The notes beneath the pieces are model-generated. The model was not told the DNA's origin and made no database searches. It was given only the letters and a program-made list of their open reading frames with translations. The position numbers were made by a program, and so were the translations under genes. From an uncultured Clostridia bacterium (GTDB lineage Bacteria > Bacillota > Clostridia > TANB77 > CAG-508), in assembly GCA_934119935.1 (NCBI GenBank), contig CAKOSX010000005.1:25036-89035 (forward strand): a stretch of 64,000 bases of DNA, given 5' to 3'. Of this stretch, positions 42,168 to 50,689 are shown piece after piece (the first letter of the stretch is position 1; each line of letters opens with the position of its first letter).

Positions 42168-42385
42168 TTGTACAAAGTGGGGACGGAGAAAAAAAAGTAC
42201 ATTTTCATAATAATCAAAAGAATCAACACTATGATATTTTTAAAACGAAACCGGCAGTGCGCCTTTGAGGGGTCCGATAGGAGCCCCGACCAAGCACAAC
42301 GCGTTGAGTCTTTATAAAATATCATGGTATTGATTTTATATACAGAACTTTCGTACATTTTTTTCTCCGTCCCCATTTTGTACAA
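42168..42385. repeat. Composite repeat: REP-like inverted arms around GC-core hairpin copy d
   Basis: The outer arms 42168-42201 and 42353-42385 contain GGGGACGGAG and its complement. The inner AT arms (AATCAACACTATGATATTTTT and a matching right arm) pair with each other. The core (about 42263-42308) reads ACCGGCAGTGCGCC to CAAGCACAACGCG, with hairpin GGGG-TCC-GATA-GGA-G-CCCC. It fills the gap between the convergent rqcH and DUF4116 genes. Confidence 0.8.
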
Positions 42386-42391
42386 ATAATT

Positions 42392-42916
42392 TTATGCTGG
42401 CGGATTTATTATTGCCTGTATTTCTTCATCTTGTCTTAATTCTGGCACGATAAAGTCATAGGCTCTTTTATCCTGCTTTATCGCTTCTATTGCTATTGTT
42501 TTATCTGAACGCAAACGCTTGCTTGCATATTTAATAATTAGTCCTTTATTTTTTACCGCTTCAAGCACAACATCGTAATCGTCTCTCAATTCTTTGCTTA
42601 CATAATATAAAATTTGACCATCTGTTTTGGCAGCTTTTAAAGCTAATTCCTTGTCTGCTTTTAGTTCATCTGATGCATAACAAAGAACCCAGCCTTTTTT
42701 CTCAACTGCTTGCATCAATATTTCTCTATCCGCTTTTAATCTTTTTGAGGCAAATTCCAATGCTCCACCATCTTTTGTAACGGCTTTCATTACTAGATCT
42801 TTGTCGTCTTGAAACTCCGGATCTGCTGCATCCAATAAAAGTCCATCTTCTTCTATTGCTTTTTCCACATATTCTTTGTCATTGCTATGTTCTTTTACAT
42901 CGTCATAAGTGTACAT
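42392..42916 (-). CDS. DUF4116 repeat protein
   Basis: The start is ATG 42916 (MYTYDDVKEHSND), because GGAGG stands 6 nt upstream. The product has 174 residues and about six tandem helical repeats of roughly 23 residues, of the type DKELALKAAKTDGQILYYVSKELRDD, as in DUF4116 proteins. The function is unknown. The RBS and start codon both lie inside a REP-like repeat arm (42910-42942), so the gene's expression signals come from a repeat element. Confidence 0.8.
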   Translation of the reverse strand: MYTYDDVKEHSNDKEYVEKAIEEDGLLLDAADPEFQDDKDLVMKAVTKDGGALEFASKRLKADREILMQAVEKKGWVLCYASDELKADKELALKAAKTDGQILYYVSKELRDDYDVVLEAVKNKGLIIKYASKRLRSDKTIAIEAIKQDKRAYDFIVPELRQDEEIQAIINPPA

Positions 42917-42942
42917 TTTTTCCTCCGTCCCCAAAATGAACG
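42910..42942 (-). repeat. Single REP-like arm supplying the RBS and ATG of the DUF4116 gene
   Basis: On the minus strand it reads GGGGACGGAGGAAAAAATGTAC. Here GGAGG serves as Shine-Dalgarno and ATG as start codon. The usual form at other sites is GGGGACGGAGAAAAAAATG. Confidence 0.8.
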
Positions 42943-42971
42943 CCAAGCCGATTGCCAATATGATCGTTCTT

Positions 42972-43214
42972 TTATATAGCGCTCGTTTTGTATTCTATGT
43001 TTTCCATGTATGGATATATTTCTTTTAGTCTCTTATGTGTAATTATTGTTAAACGTGGTAATGGATTTTTTAGATTTTCTGTTAGTAACTGCTGTGTGTA
43101 GCAGTTTTCTGATGTTTTGAATAGCTGATATCTATTCCTTACATATGTGTAGAAAATTATATATCCATTATCCAATTCGTTTTCCATTCGTTCAAATGAG
43201 TATTTGCCGTCCAT
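42972..43214 (-). CDS. Small protein, unknown, 80 aa
   Basis: I do not recognise the family. The protein is soluble and aromatic-rich (GYIIFYTYVRNRYQLFKTSENC, ending IKTSAI-like). AAAGGAAA precedes the ATG. It lies upstream of the DUF4116 gene on the same strand with a short gap, so the two may be one unit. Confidence 0.6.
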   Translation of the reverse strand: MDGKYSFERMENELDNGYIIFYTYVRNRYQLFKTSENCYTQQLLTENLKNPLPRLTIITHKRLKEIYPYMENIEYKTSAI

Positions 43215-43290
43215 AAGTTTGATTTTTTCCTTTCATTTATTTGTTACGCCAAGATTTAGAAAGAAATAAATTTTGACCCATCAAAATTGT

Positions 43291-43389
43291 AATTATTTCT
43301 TAATTATTTCTTAATTATTTCTTAATCATTTCTTAATCATTTCTTAATTATTTCTTAATCATTTCTTAATCATTTCTTAATCATTTCCT
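43291..43389. repeat. Tandem 11-bp repeats overlapping the end of ligA
   Basis: About nine head-to-tail copies of AATYATTTCTT occur. The series begins inside the last ligA codons and spreads downstream; the ligA TGA stop (43370-43372) lies within one unit. Confidence 0.9.
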
Positions 43390-45391
43390 TAAATTCTTGT
43401 TCCGATATAATTGTAACTCCCAATTCCTGTGCTTTTGTTAATTTTGAACCTGCTTCTTCTCCTGCTAGAACGTAGCTTGTTTTTTTAGAGACTGAACCTG
43501 ATACTTTACCTCCAAAGCTTTCTATTAGGTCGCTTGCTTCTTGCCTTGTATACTCTTCTAAACTTCCTGTTAATACGAATGTTTTTCCTGCAAATCTGTC
43601 ATCTACGTTTGCATTTTCGTTTTCACTCTGTAGTACTTCAGTATTCACTCCTGCTTCTTTCAGCCTATTTATTAAGTCGATGGTTTGTGGTTGCCTGAAA
43701 AATTCATAAATGCTTTGTGCTGTAATTTCTCCTACATCCTCAATCATACTTAACTCTTCAAAACTTGCTCCAGCAATATCATCTATAGACTTATATTTTT
43801 TACACAATCCTTTAGCAGATTTTGTTCCTATATGTCTTATTCCAAGTGCTGTTAGTAACTTAAATAAGTCATTGTTTTTGCTTGCATTTATTGAATCTAT
43901 TAGGTTTTGAGCAAATTTCTTTCCGTTCTTTTTTAGTGACGCAATTTCATCTAATGTTAGTGTGTAGATGTCTGCAATATTCTTTATTAGACCTTTATCA
44001 ACTAATTGCTCTAATATTTTTATTCCAAGTCCATCTATATCCATTCCTTCTTTTGACACAAAATGTGCAAGGTTTCTTAATATTTTTGCACTGCACTCTA
44101 TTCCTATACAACGTGCAACAGCTTCGCCTTCTTCTCTTACTACTGGTGCTCCGCAGACCGGACATACTGTCGGCATAATAAATTCTCTTTCAGTACCATC
44201 TCTCTTCGATTTTATAACATCAACAACTTCTGGAATTACGTCTCCCTGCTTTTGAATTACGACTGTATCTCCTATTTTTAGGTCTTTTTCTTTTATAAAA
44301 TCTTCATTGTGAAGTGTTGTTTTTGAAATAGTTGAGCCTGCAACTTTAACTGGTTCTAGTATTGCAGTTGGTGTAAGTGCTCCTGTTCTTCCAACTTGGC
44401 ACACGATGTCTAAAAGTTTTGTCTCTTTTTTCTCTGGTGGATATTTGTATGCAATAGCCCACTTTGGAACTTTATAAGTGGTTCCAAGTATTTCTCTTAG
44501 TCTTAAATTATCTACTTTTATAACAGCACCATCTATTCCAAATGATAGATTTTCTCTATCTTCTCCAATCTTTTTTATTGCTTCAATTGCTTCATCTATT
44601 GTGCTACACAATGTTCTTACTGGCACCACATTAAATCCTAATTTTTGTAGCTTGTCTAACTCGGTAAAATGCGAATTTTCAGAATCAAATGTATCTTCAT
44701 CATATTTTTGTACATTGAATATGAAAATATCTAGTGGTCTTGTTGCAGTTACCTTTGAATCTAATTGACGAAGAGAACCTGCCGCTGCATTTCTTGCATT
44801 TGCAAATAGACTCTCGTCTAATATTTCTCTTTCTGCGTTCATTTTTTCGAACTCTTTTGTTCCGATGAATACCTCTCCACGAACTGTAATATCTATTTTT
44901 TCTTTTAGTTCTTTTGGAATATGTGAAATCGTTTTTAAGTTATCTGTTACATCTTCTCCAATCAGGCCATTTCCTCGTGTTGCACCTTGCACAAATACTC
45001 CTTTTTCATATTTAAGTGCAGTAGATAGTCCGTCAATCTTTGTTTCTACAACATATTTTAACTCTTCATTATTTTCCTCTGCAACTTTTCTAACTCTTGT
45101 ATCGAAATCTCTCAATTCTTCAAAAGAAAATATATCTTGAAGGCTTTGAAGTGGTACTTCATGTACCACTTGCTTGAATCCTTCTTTAACATGACCTCCA
45201 ACCTTTTGAGTTAACGAATCACGAGTAACAAGCTCTGGAAATTCTTTTTCCAAAGCTTTTAATCTGTTCATCATCATATCGTACTCGTAATCAGTTATTG
45301 CAGGGTTATCCATGTCATAATATAGTTTTGCATAATACTCTAATTTTTCTCTAAGTTCCTTAACCTCTGTTCTCGCTTGCTCTAACTCCAT
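43370..45391 (-). CDS. ligA: NAD-dependent DNA ligase
   Basis: This encodes 673 residues, typical. The adenylation lysine is Lys118 in ETKIDGLST. The OB fold follows. A four-cysteine zinc finger starts CPVCGAPVV, then helix-hairpin-helix motifs and a C-terminal BRCT domain (FAGKTFVLTGSLEEYTRQEA). It seals nicks in replication and repair. The stop is TGA, rare in this window, and falls in an expanded 11-bp tandem repeat, so the last residues MIKK may be newly formed. Confidence 0.97.
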   Translation of the reverse strand: MELEQARTEVKELREKLEYYAKLYYDMDNPAITDYEYDMMMNRLKALEKEFPELVTRDSLTQKVGGHVKEGFKQVVHEVPLQSLQDIFSFEELRDFDTRVRKVAEENNEELKYVVETKIDGLSTALKYEKGVFVQGATRGNGLIGEDVTDNLKTISHIPKELKEKIDITVRGEVFIGTKEFEKMNAEREILDESLFANARNAAAGSLRQLDSKVTATRPLDIFIFNVQKYDEDTFDSENSHFTELDKLQKLGFNVVPVRTLCSTIDEAIEAIKKIGEDRENLSFGIDGAVIKVDNLRLREILGTTYKVPKWAIAYKYPPEKKETKLLDIVCQVGRTGALTPTAILEPVKVAGSTISKTTLHNEDFIKEKDLKIGDTVVIQKQGDVIPEVVDVIKSKRDGTEREFIMPTVCPVCGAPVVREEGEAVARCIGIECSAKILRNLAHFVSKEGMDIDGLGIKILEQLVDKGLIKNIADIYTLTLDEIASLKKNGKKFAQNLIDSINASKNNDLFKLLTALGIRHIGTKSAKGLCKKYKSIDDIAGASFEELSMIEDVGEITAQSIYEFFRQPQTIDLINRLKEAGVNTEVLQSENENANVDDRFAGKTFVLTGSLEEYTRQEASDLIESFGGKVSGSVSKKTSYVLAGEEAGSKLTKAQELGVTIISEQEFKEMIKK

Positions 45392-45418
45392 TGTTATATA
45401 AGTTCCTCCTACAAAACT

Positions 45419-46606
45419 TTATAATTGTTCTCCACAATTATTGCAGAATTTGTTACCTGCATCATTTGGCATTTTGCATTTTGGACAAACTTTTTTTGTT
45501 GTCTTTGCCTTACCACATTCACTGCAGAATTTGCTATCAGCTGGATTTACATGTCCACATTCACATGTCCAACTTTCAGCTTTTTCTCCACTGCCACTTA
45601 AGTCCATTTTACTTGCATCTGTATTTTGGTTCCATGGTCCATTTGCAGCATTTTGCATCATTCCATTTGTTGACATGTTCATCATTCCAATTCCCATGAA
45701 TCCATTTGCTGCTCCATTTTCATTTTTAGCTGCATTTTCAACAGCATTTGAATATGCTCCAACCATTCTTCCTTGTTGCATGTAAGAGTTTGAACTTAAC
45801 TCGTAGTCATCAATCTTCTTTGCTGAATCTTCTGTTAATGTTACAGATTCAACAGCGAAGCACACAATCTCTATTCCTCTTTCTCTTATCTTTGCATCAA
45901 ATACTTGCTCATCCATCATTTCTCTTATCTCATCTGTTTGGCTTGGCATCTCTAGAACTGGAACTTTGTATTTAGCTGTTCCAAGTTCGTTAGCAACGTT
46001 TTGGAATACGGCCATAACTTCTGTTCTTAATTGTTCTACTAATTCATCTTTTCTGTAAACATCTGCTGTTCCTGCCAATTTAGTCATGAATAATGCTGGA
46101 TCTGCAATTCTAAAAGTATATTTACCAAAACATTTTACTTCTACTCTTAGTGGTGTTAAAGTATTTGTCATTTGGTTTGGAATTGGGTGTGACCAATCTT
46201 GGAATGGAATTGGTGCCGCTGTTCCAAATTTATTATCTATTATTTCCTTTGTGTTGAAGAAAAATACTGCTTGTTGTTTAGCACTTGCTCCATTGTATGT
46301 AAAACGTTGCCACATCTCTTTAAATACTGCTCCAAATTGTCCAGCGAAGAATGATGGTGTAGAAGAACTATCAAAAGTATATACACCTTCTTCTGCTGTT
46401 GCATCAATTACTCTACCATTATCAAATATAATTGCACATTGACCCGGTGCTACTATAATTGTGCTTTTGTTTGATATAACTCCATTTGGAGTAGTTTTCT
46501 TTACCATAAGAATATCATTTGTCATGTTCTCACATCTTATTGCTTCCTTCCATTGATCATGCATTGTACTTCCTATTGCACTTGCTGCTGCTTTAATTAA
46601 TCCCAT
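45419..46606 (-). CDS. SPFH domain protein with C-terminal double zinc ribbon
   Basis: This encodes 395 residues. The SPFH/band-7-like domain (about 25-280, of the YdjI kind) is followed by a low-complexity methionine/asparagine-rich linker. Two zinc ribbons close the protein (CECGHVNPADSKFCSECG and CPKCKMPNDAGNKFCNNCG). In Bacillus, YdjI-type proteins are linked to membrane stress and to recruitment of partner proteins. No signal peptide is seen. It stands just downstream of three Tim44-like zinc-ribbon paralogues on the same strand, suggesting one envelope-associated system. Confidence 0.85.
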   Translation of the reverse strand: MGLIKAAASAIGSTMHDQWKEAIRCENMTNDILMVKKTTPNGVISNKSTIIVAPGQCAIIFDNGRVIDATAEEGVYTFDSSSTPSFFAGQFGAVFKEMWQRFTYNGASAKQQAVFFFNTKEIIDNKFGTAAPIPFQDWSHPIPNQMTNTLTPLRVEVKCFGKYTFRIADPALFMTKLAGTADVYRKDELVEQLRTEVMAVFQNVANELGTAKYKVPVLEMPSQTDEIREMMDEQVFDAKIRERGIEIVCFAVESVTLTEDSAKKIDDYELSSNSYMQQGRMVGAYSNAVENAAKNENGAANGFMGIGMMNMSTNGMMQNAANGPWNQNTDASKMDLSGSGEKAESWTCECGHVNPADSKFCSECGKAKTTKKVCPKCKMPNDAGNKFCNNCGEQL

Positions 46607-46694
46607 AATTTTTTCCTCCTAAAATTAATTTTTACTTTTGGGCTTTAAATAATTTATTCTGTGCAGGCCTCAATTTACAAGGCCCGCACAAACT

Positions 46695-47609
46695 TTACCC
46701 TATTTTTTCTAAGTTTGATAATGCCCAGCTATGTTCACCCGTTGTTATTACACTTCCACAATACTCGCATTTACCTGATGAAGTTATTTGTGTTGGTGCT
46801 CCACAGTTTGGACAATTTGTTGTATTTATTTCAATAGAACCTGGTTTCGTCTTTTCACCTGTTGTTCTAATAAAATCAAGTTTATATGTGCTATATCTAT
46901 CAGTAGTTTTATCACCTTTTAATATTCTTCCAGTTGTTTCATCTATTATATAATCATTCATTCTAGATTTTAATACAACAGTTAAAACATCTTTATTTCC
47001 AGTCTGTTTGAAGTCTGCCAAGCTAACTGACAATACGCAAATTCTTTCCATTACATTTATTTGTTTTCTGTCTATATAACCTTGTAATTGTTTTTGATGT
47101 TGTTCGAATAATTCATTTGTTTCAAATACTCTAATAGTGCTCCAATCTCTTGCAGTCCATGCTTCTTGCAATTTTACAAATAAGCTTCTAGTCCAAGACA
47201 AGAATTCTTCTTTATTAAACATTTCATCAACTGCTTTAACTCTTCTTTCAACATTTTCTTCTGTATCAAAATTATATCTTGGCTGATAATTCTGAACAGG
47301 TCTAGTTGGCGTATGTTGCTTATTCTTTGAAGAAATAGCATACACAATAGCAATTATTATAATAAAAGTTATTATTGTTCCCCACGAGGAACCTCCACTA
47401 CTTCCATAGCTTGATCCACTGTAGCCATAATCATCACTGCTACTCCAAGAGCTTCCGCTGTCCCATGAGCTACCACTATCCCAAGAACTACCACTATCAT
47501 AGTCCTCGAAACTTCCTACATCTGCAATTGATGTTTTATAATCAATCGTAACTGTTGAAATAACCGTTATTAAAAGTAATGCCATTAATATTTTTTTTAA
47601 TTTTTTCAT
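46695..47609 (-). CDS. Tim44-like domain protein with zinc ribbon, paralogue 1
   Basis: This encodes 304 residues. N-terminal membrane signal (about 5-25); Asp/Ser/Gly/Trp-rich repeats (SGSSWDSGSSW, about 38-75); a second membrane segment (about 80-95); a Tim44-like domain (about 125-255, FLSWTRSLFVKLQEAWTARDW); and a C-terminal zinc ribbon CPNCGAPTQITSSGKCEYCG. The two neighbours upstream have the same plan. The Tim44-like fold binds lipids or partners; the exact job is unknown. Confidence 0.82.
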   Translation of the reverse strand: MKKLKKILMALLLITVISTVTIDYKTSIADVGSFEDYDSGSSWDSGSSWDSGSSWSSSDDYGYSGSSYGSSGGSSWGTIITFIIIIAIVYAISSKNKQHTPTRPVQNYQPRYNFDTEENVERRVKAVDEMFNKEEFLSWTRSLFVKLQEAWTARDWSTIRVFETNELFEQHQKQLQGYIDRKQINVMERICVLSVSLADFKQTGNKDVLTVVLKSRMNDYIIDETTGRILKGDKTTDRYSTYKLDFIRTTGEKTKPGSIEINTTNCPNCGAPTQITSSGKCEYCGSVITTGEHSWALSNLEKIG

Positions 47610-47637
47610 ATTATCCCCCTTTTACATTCTTTAGTAC

Positions 47638-48603
47638 CTATTTTATTCTCTCTAAACTTGATAGTGCCAAATTACATTCTTCAGTTGTTATTATGCTTCC
47701 ACAGTATTCGCACTTACCTTCTGACATTAGCTGTGCACCACAATTTGGACATTTAACATTTCTTATCGAACCAGGTGCCTCACTCGTTCTTCTGATAAAT
47801 TCCATTTTATATACACCATATTTAAATGCTTCTTTATCACCCCTTACAATATTTCCTGTAGTCTTCTTTATTATATAATCATACATCTTATATTGCAATA
47901 CTACTGTTAAAACATCTTTTTCACCAGTTTGATTAAAGTCTGCTAGCCTTATTGTTTGAATACTTATTGCATCTTTAACATTTACTAAATCCCTATCTAT
48001 ATAATCTTTATATTGTTTAGACTGTTGCTCATATAGTTCCGTCGTTTCATATCTTCTAATTGAGTTCCAATCTCCATTTTTCCATATTTCTTGTGTTTGT
48101 ATAAAAAGTCTGCCAGCCCAATCCAAAAAATCTGCACGATTAAACTCTACAACCTTTTTCTTAATAGCCTCAACAATACTTTCTTCTTTATATCGTGTAT
48201 ATTTTTCAGGGTAATCATTATCTATAGTCTTTTTCTTTTTAACATATTTAATTGTTTTACTGCCTATTACATTATTTATTTGATTAATTATAACCACAAA
48301 TAACCAAATAATAAATGGTGAAAAGACAAACAGCCATTCAATCGGTGTCATTTCATGGCGATATCCGCCACCACCACTGCTACTATCGTCCGAACTACTA
48401 GAACTGCTCGATGAACTACCTCTATCCCAATCATCATCCCTTGAACTTCCGCTGTCCCATGAGCTTCCACTATCCCAAGAACTTCCGCTATCATAGTCTT
48501 CGAAGCTACCAACATCTGCAATCGATTTACCATAATCAACTGTAAATACTGAAATTAAAGCTATTAAAAGTAGTACAATAAATACTCTTTTTATTTTCTT
48601 CAT
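47638..48603 (-). CDS. Tim44-like domain protein with zinc ribbon, paralogue 2
   Basis: This encodes 321 residues with the same plan as paralogue 1: signal, repeats (DSGSSWDSGSSRDDDWDRGSSSS), membrane segment, Tim44-like domain (FLDWAGRLFIQTQEIWKNGDW) and a zinc ribbon with CPNCGAQLMSEGKCEYCG. It is 28 nt upstream of paralogue 1. The membrane segment is longer and the second half more basic than in its neighbours. Confidence 0.82.
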   Translation of the reverse strand: MKKIKRVFIVLLLIALISVFTVDYGKSIADVGSFEDYDSGSSWDSGSSWDSGSSRDDDWDRGSSSSSSSSSDDSSSGGGGYRHEMTPIEWLFVFSPFIIWLFVVIINQINNVIGSKTIKYVKKKKTIDNDYPEKYTRYKEESIVEAIKKKVVEFNRADFLDWAGRLFIQTQEIWKNGDWNSIRRYETTELYEQQSKQYKDYIDRDLVNVKDAISIQTIRLADFNQTGEKDVLTVVLQYKMYDYIIKKTTGNIVRGDKEAFKYGVYKMEFIRRTSEAPGSIRNVKCPNCGAQLMSEGKCEYCGSIITTEECNLALSSLERIK

Positions 48604-48629
48604 TTTATATCCTCACTTTATATTCCTTG

Positions 48630-49679
48630 CTATTTTGTTCTTTCCAGATTTGATAATGCCCAATTATACTCTCCTGTTGTTAATACACTACCACAATATT
48701 CACACTTTCCAGAAACAGTTATTTGTGTTTTTGCTCCGCAGTTTGGACATTGAACAGTATTTATTGAATCAGATGTTTTAACTCCAGTTTTTCTGATAAA
48801 TTCCATTTTATATGTGCCATATCTAAATGTAGTTTTGTCTCCTTTTAGAACTTTACCTGTCGTTTTATCTACTATATAATCTAACATTTTTGATTGTACA
48901 ATTACGGTAATAACATCTTTATCTCCTGTTTGATAGAAGTCTGCTAATCTTGCAGATTGAACACTGATTTTATCCATTATATTCATTTGATTTCTATCTA
49001 TATAACCTTGTATCTGTCTTAAATGTTGCTCATATAATTCATTTGTTTCATATAATCTCATTTGGCTCCAATCGCCTGTAGTCCACGTTTCTTGCATTTT
49101 AATAAATAAATTGCTTGCCCAAAATAATAACTTGCCTTTATCAAACTCTTCATCACGTTGTTTTATTGCCTTTTCAACGTTTTCTTCTTTATAATACTCA
49201 TATTTTTCATGGTAAATATTAGATCTAGATTCGCTCATTCTCTTACGATATTCTCTATCATTTTTCTTCTTTTCTTTTACAATACATACTGCCATAATAA
49301 TCCACAGCCCAATTGGTAACAATGCAAGCAATAAACCTGACCACTGAGTTTTCAGTATAGCTGGCGTAGAATCGTAATACCCACTATAATGATTTTTTGC
49401 ATATTCATAGTCAAAATCATCCCCAGCACTGCTATCACTGTCCCATGAACTTCCACTATCATAATCATCGTCCCACGAACTGCCGCTATCATAGTCATCA
49501 TCCCATGAGCTACCACTATCCCAGTCATCGTCCCATGAACTTCCACTGTCCCATGAGCTACCGCTATCATAATCCTCAAAGCTTCCAACATCTGCAATCG
49601 ACTTATTATGAGTAACCACCATCACTAAAACTGCAGCTATAATTAAAGCAACCATTAAGTATCTTAAAAACTTCTTCAT
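48630..49679 (-). CDS. Tim44-like domain protein with zinc ribbon, paralogue 3
   Basis: This encodes 349 residues with the same plan; the Asp/Ser/Trp repeat is expanded to four or more units (DDDYDSGSSW repeated, about 45-85). The Tim44-like domain has FWASNLFIKMQETWTTGDW and the ribbon CPNCGAKTQITVSGKCEYCG. It begins the three-gene tandem. Repeat number differs among the three copies, a sign of slippage. Confidence 0.82.
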   Translation of the reverse strand: MKKFLRYLMVALIIAAVLVMVVTHNKSIADVGSFEDYDSGSSWDSGSSWDDDWDSGSSWDDDYDSGSSWDDDYDSGSSWDSDSSAGDDFDYEYAKNHYSGYYDSTPAILKTQWSGLLLALLPIGLWIIMAVCIVKEKKKNDREYRKRMSESRSNIYHEKYEYYKEENVEKAIKQRDEEFDKGKLLFWASNLFIKMQETWTTGDWSQMRLYETNELYEQHLRQIQGYIDRNQMNIMDKISVQSARLADFYQTGDKDVITVIVQSKMLDYIVDKTTGKVLKGDKTTFRYGTYKMEFIRKTGVKTSDSINTVQCPNCGAKTQITVSGKCEYCGSVLTTGEYNWALSNLERTK

Positions 49680-49706
49680 TTGATTTTCCCCTTTTATTGC
49701 ATTTTT

Positions 49707-50345
49707 TTAACAATCTTTTAGTAAATCTTTGCCACCTTTTAAATACTCATATCCAGAGAAAATTGTTGCAATAACAGAAATTGTCATAAATATGCTTGCT
49801 AAAATATTCATTACAAAATCTCCTGTTGTCATATATGTAAGTGCACTATTTACAAGTGCATCTTGCTCTGTCTTTGCTCTAAATACAAATGCAAAATAAG
49901 GTTGTGTTGTTAAGAACATTAAAATTATTGCAATCATTTGTGTGACAGTTTTTAGTTTACCCCAAACGTTTGCTGCAATTACCTTGCCACTGTTTTGTAC
50001 AGCAATTAATCTATATCCTGAAACGGCAAATTCACGGAATATTACTATAATTGGAATCCATGCTGGTAATCTTCCCATTTCTACAAATAAAATCATGGCA
50101 GCAACTACTAAAATTTTGTCTGCAATTGGATCTAAAAATTTTCCGAAGTTAGTTACTTGGTTATTCTTTCTTGCCAAATATCCATCTAATTTATCTGTTA
50201 TTGATGCAATTATAAATATTAGTTCCATTATCCACATTGTTGTAGATATGCCTAAGAAACTTCCCGGTATATCAAAAAAAGATACTATAACCATTATTGG
50301 AACTAGTATTATTCTAAATAGTGTTAATTTGTTTGGTAAATTCAT
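49707..50345 (-). CDS. pgsA: CDP-diacylglycerol--glycerol-3-phosphate 3-phosphatidyltransferase
   Basis: This encodes 212 residues with about five membrane segments. The CDP-alcohol phosphotransferase motif is complete: Asp54-Gly55, Ala58-Arg59, Gly68, Asp72 and Asp76 (DGYLARKNNQVTNFGKFLDPIAD). It makes phosphatidylglycerophosphate, the precursor of phosphatidylglycerol. It lies just upstream of the Tim44-like tandem on the same strand. Confidence 0.95.
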   Translation of the reverse strand: MNLPNKLTLFRIILVPIMVIVSFFDIPGSFLGISTTMWIMELIFIIASITDKLDGYLARKNNQVTNFGKFLDPIADKILVVAAMILFVEMGRLPAWIPIIVIFREFAVSGYRLIAVQNSGKVIAANVWGKLKTVTQMIAIILMFLTTQPYFAFVFRAKTEQDALVNSALTYMTTGDFVMNILASIFMTISVIATIFSGYEYLKGGKDLLKDC

Positions 50346-50552
50346 TTTTACTTAATTCCTTTCTTGAGGACAAATTTCGATTGAAAATTTTTATTCAATC
50401 ATCTCCTCCTTGCTTGCTATAATTATATACAATAGATTGTTAAAAATAAAGAGAAAATATAAAATTTTTAATTTTTTTCATTAACGATTATGTAACATTC
50501 CATTATTTTTTTAATATGCTATAAGAGAAACTTTTTTTAAAGGAAGATTTGT

Positions 50553-50675
50553 ATGAGTCCTATTTTATATACTATAAAACCCGGAGATACTTTATTTAAA
50601 ATCGAAAAAATGTTGGAGTACAAACTTCCAACATTTTTTCAGTATTTTTTTATAATTACAGTTCTACATTATTAA
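50553..50675 (+). pseudogene. LysM-domain fragment running into a terminator
   Basis: After AAAGGAAG, ATG 50553 opens a frame reading MSPILYTIKPGDTLFKIEKM, the first half of a LysM domain (YTIKPGDTLFKI is its signature). The next bases form a hairpin (AAAATGTTGGA and complement, about 50607-50636) with a T-run, a normal terminator shape, and the frame then continues without sense to TAA at 50675. A deletion seems to have joined the start of a LysM gene to its own or another gene's terminator. Confidence 0.6.
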
Positions 50676-50689
50676 TTTTATTTTTTCTA

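Noticed and set aside
42065..42385. 106-aa frame on the minus strand
   Set aside because: It lies in the composite repeat and overlaps the 3' end of rqcH; its sequence comes from repeat arms.
43291..43389. CRISPR array
   Set aside because: Units are 11 bp head to tail without spacers and no cas gene is near.
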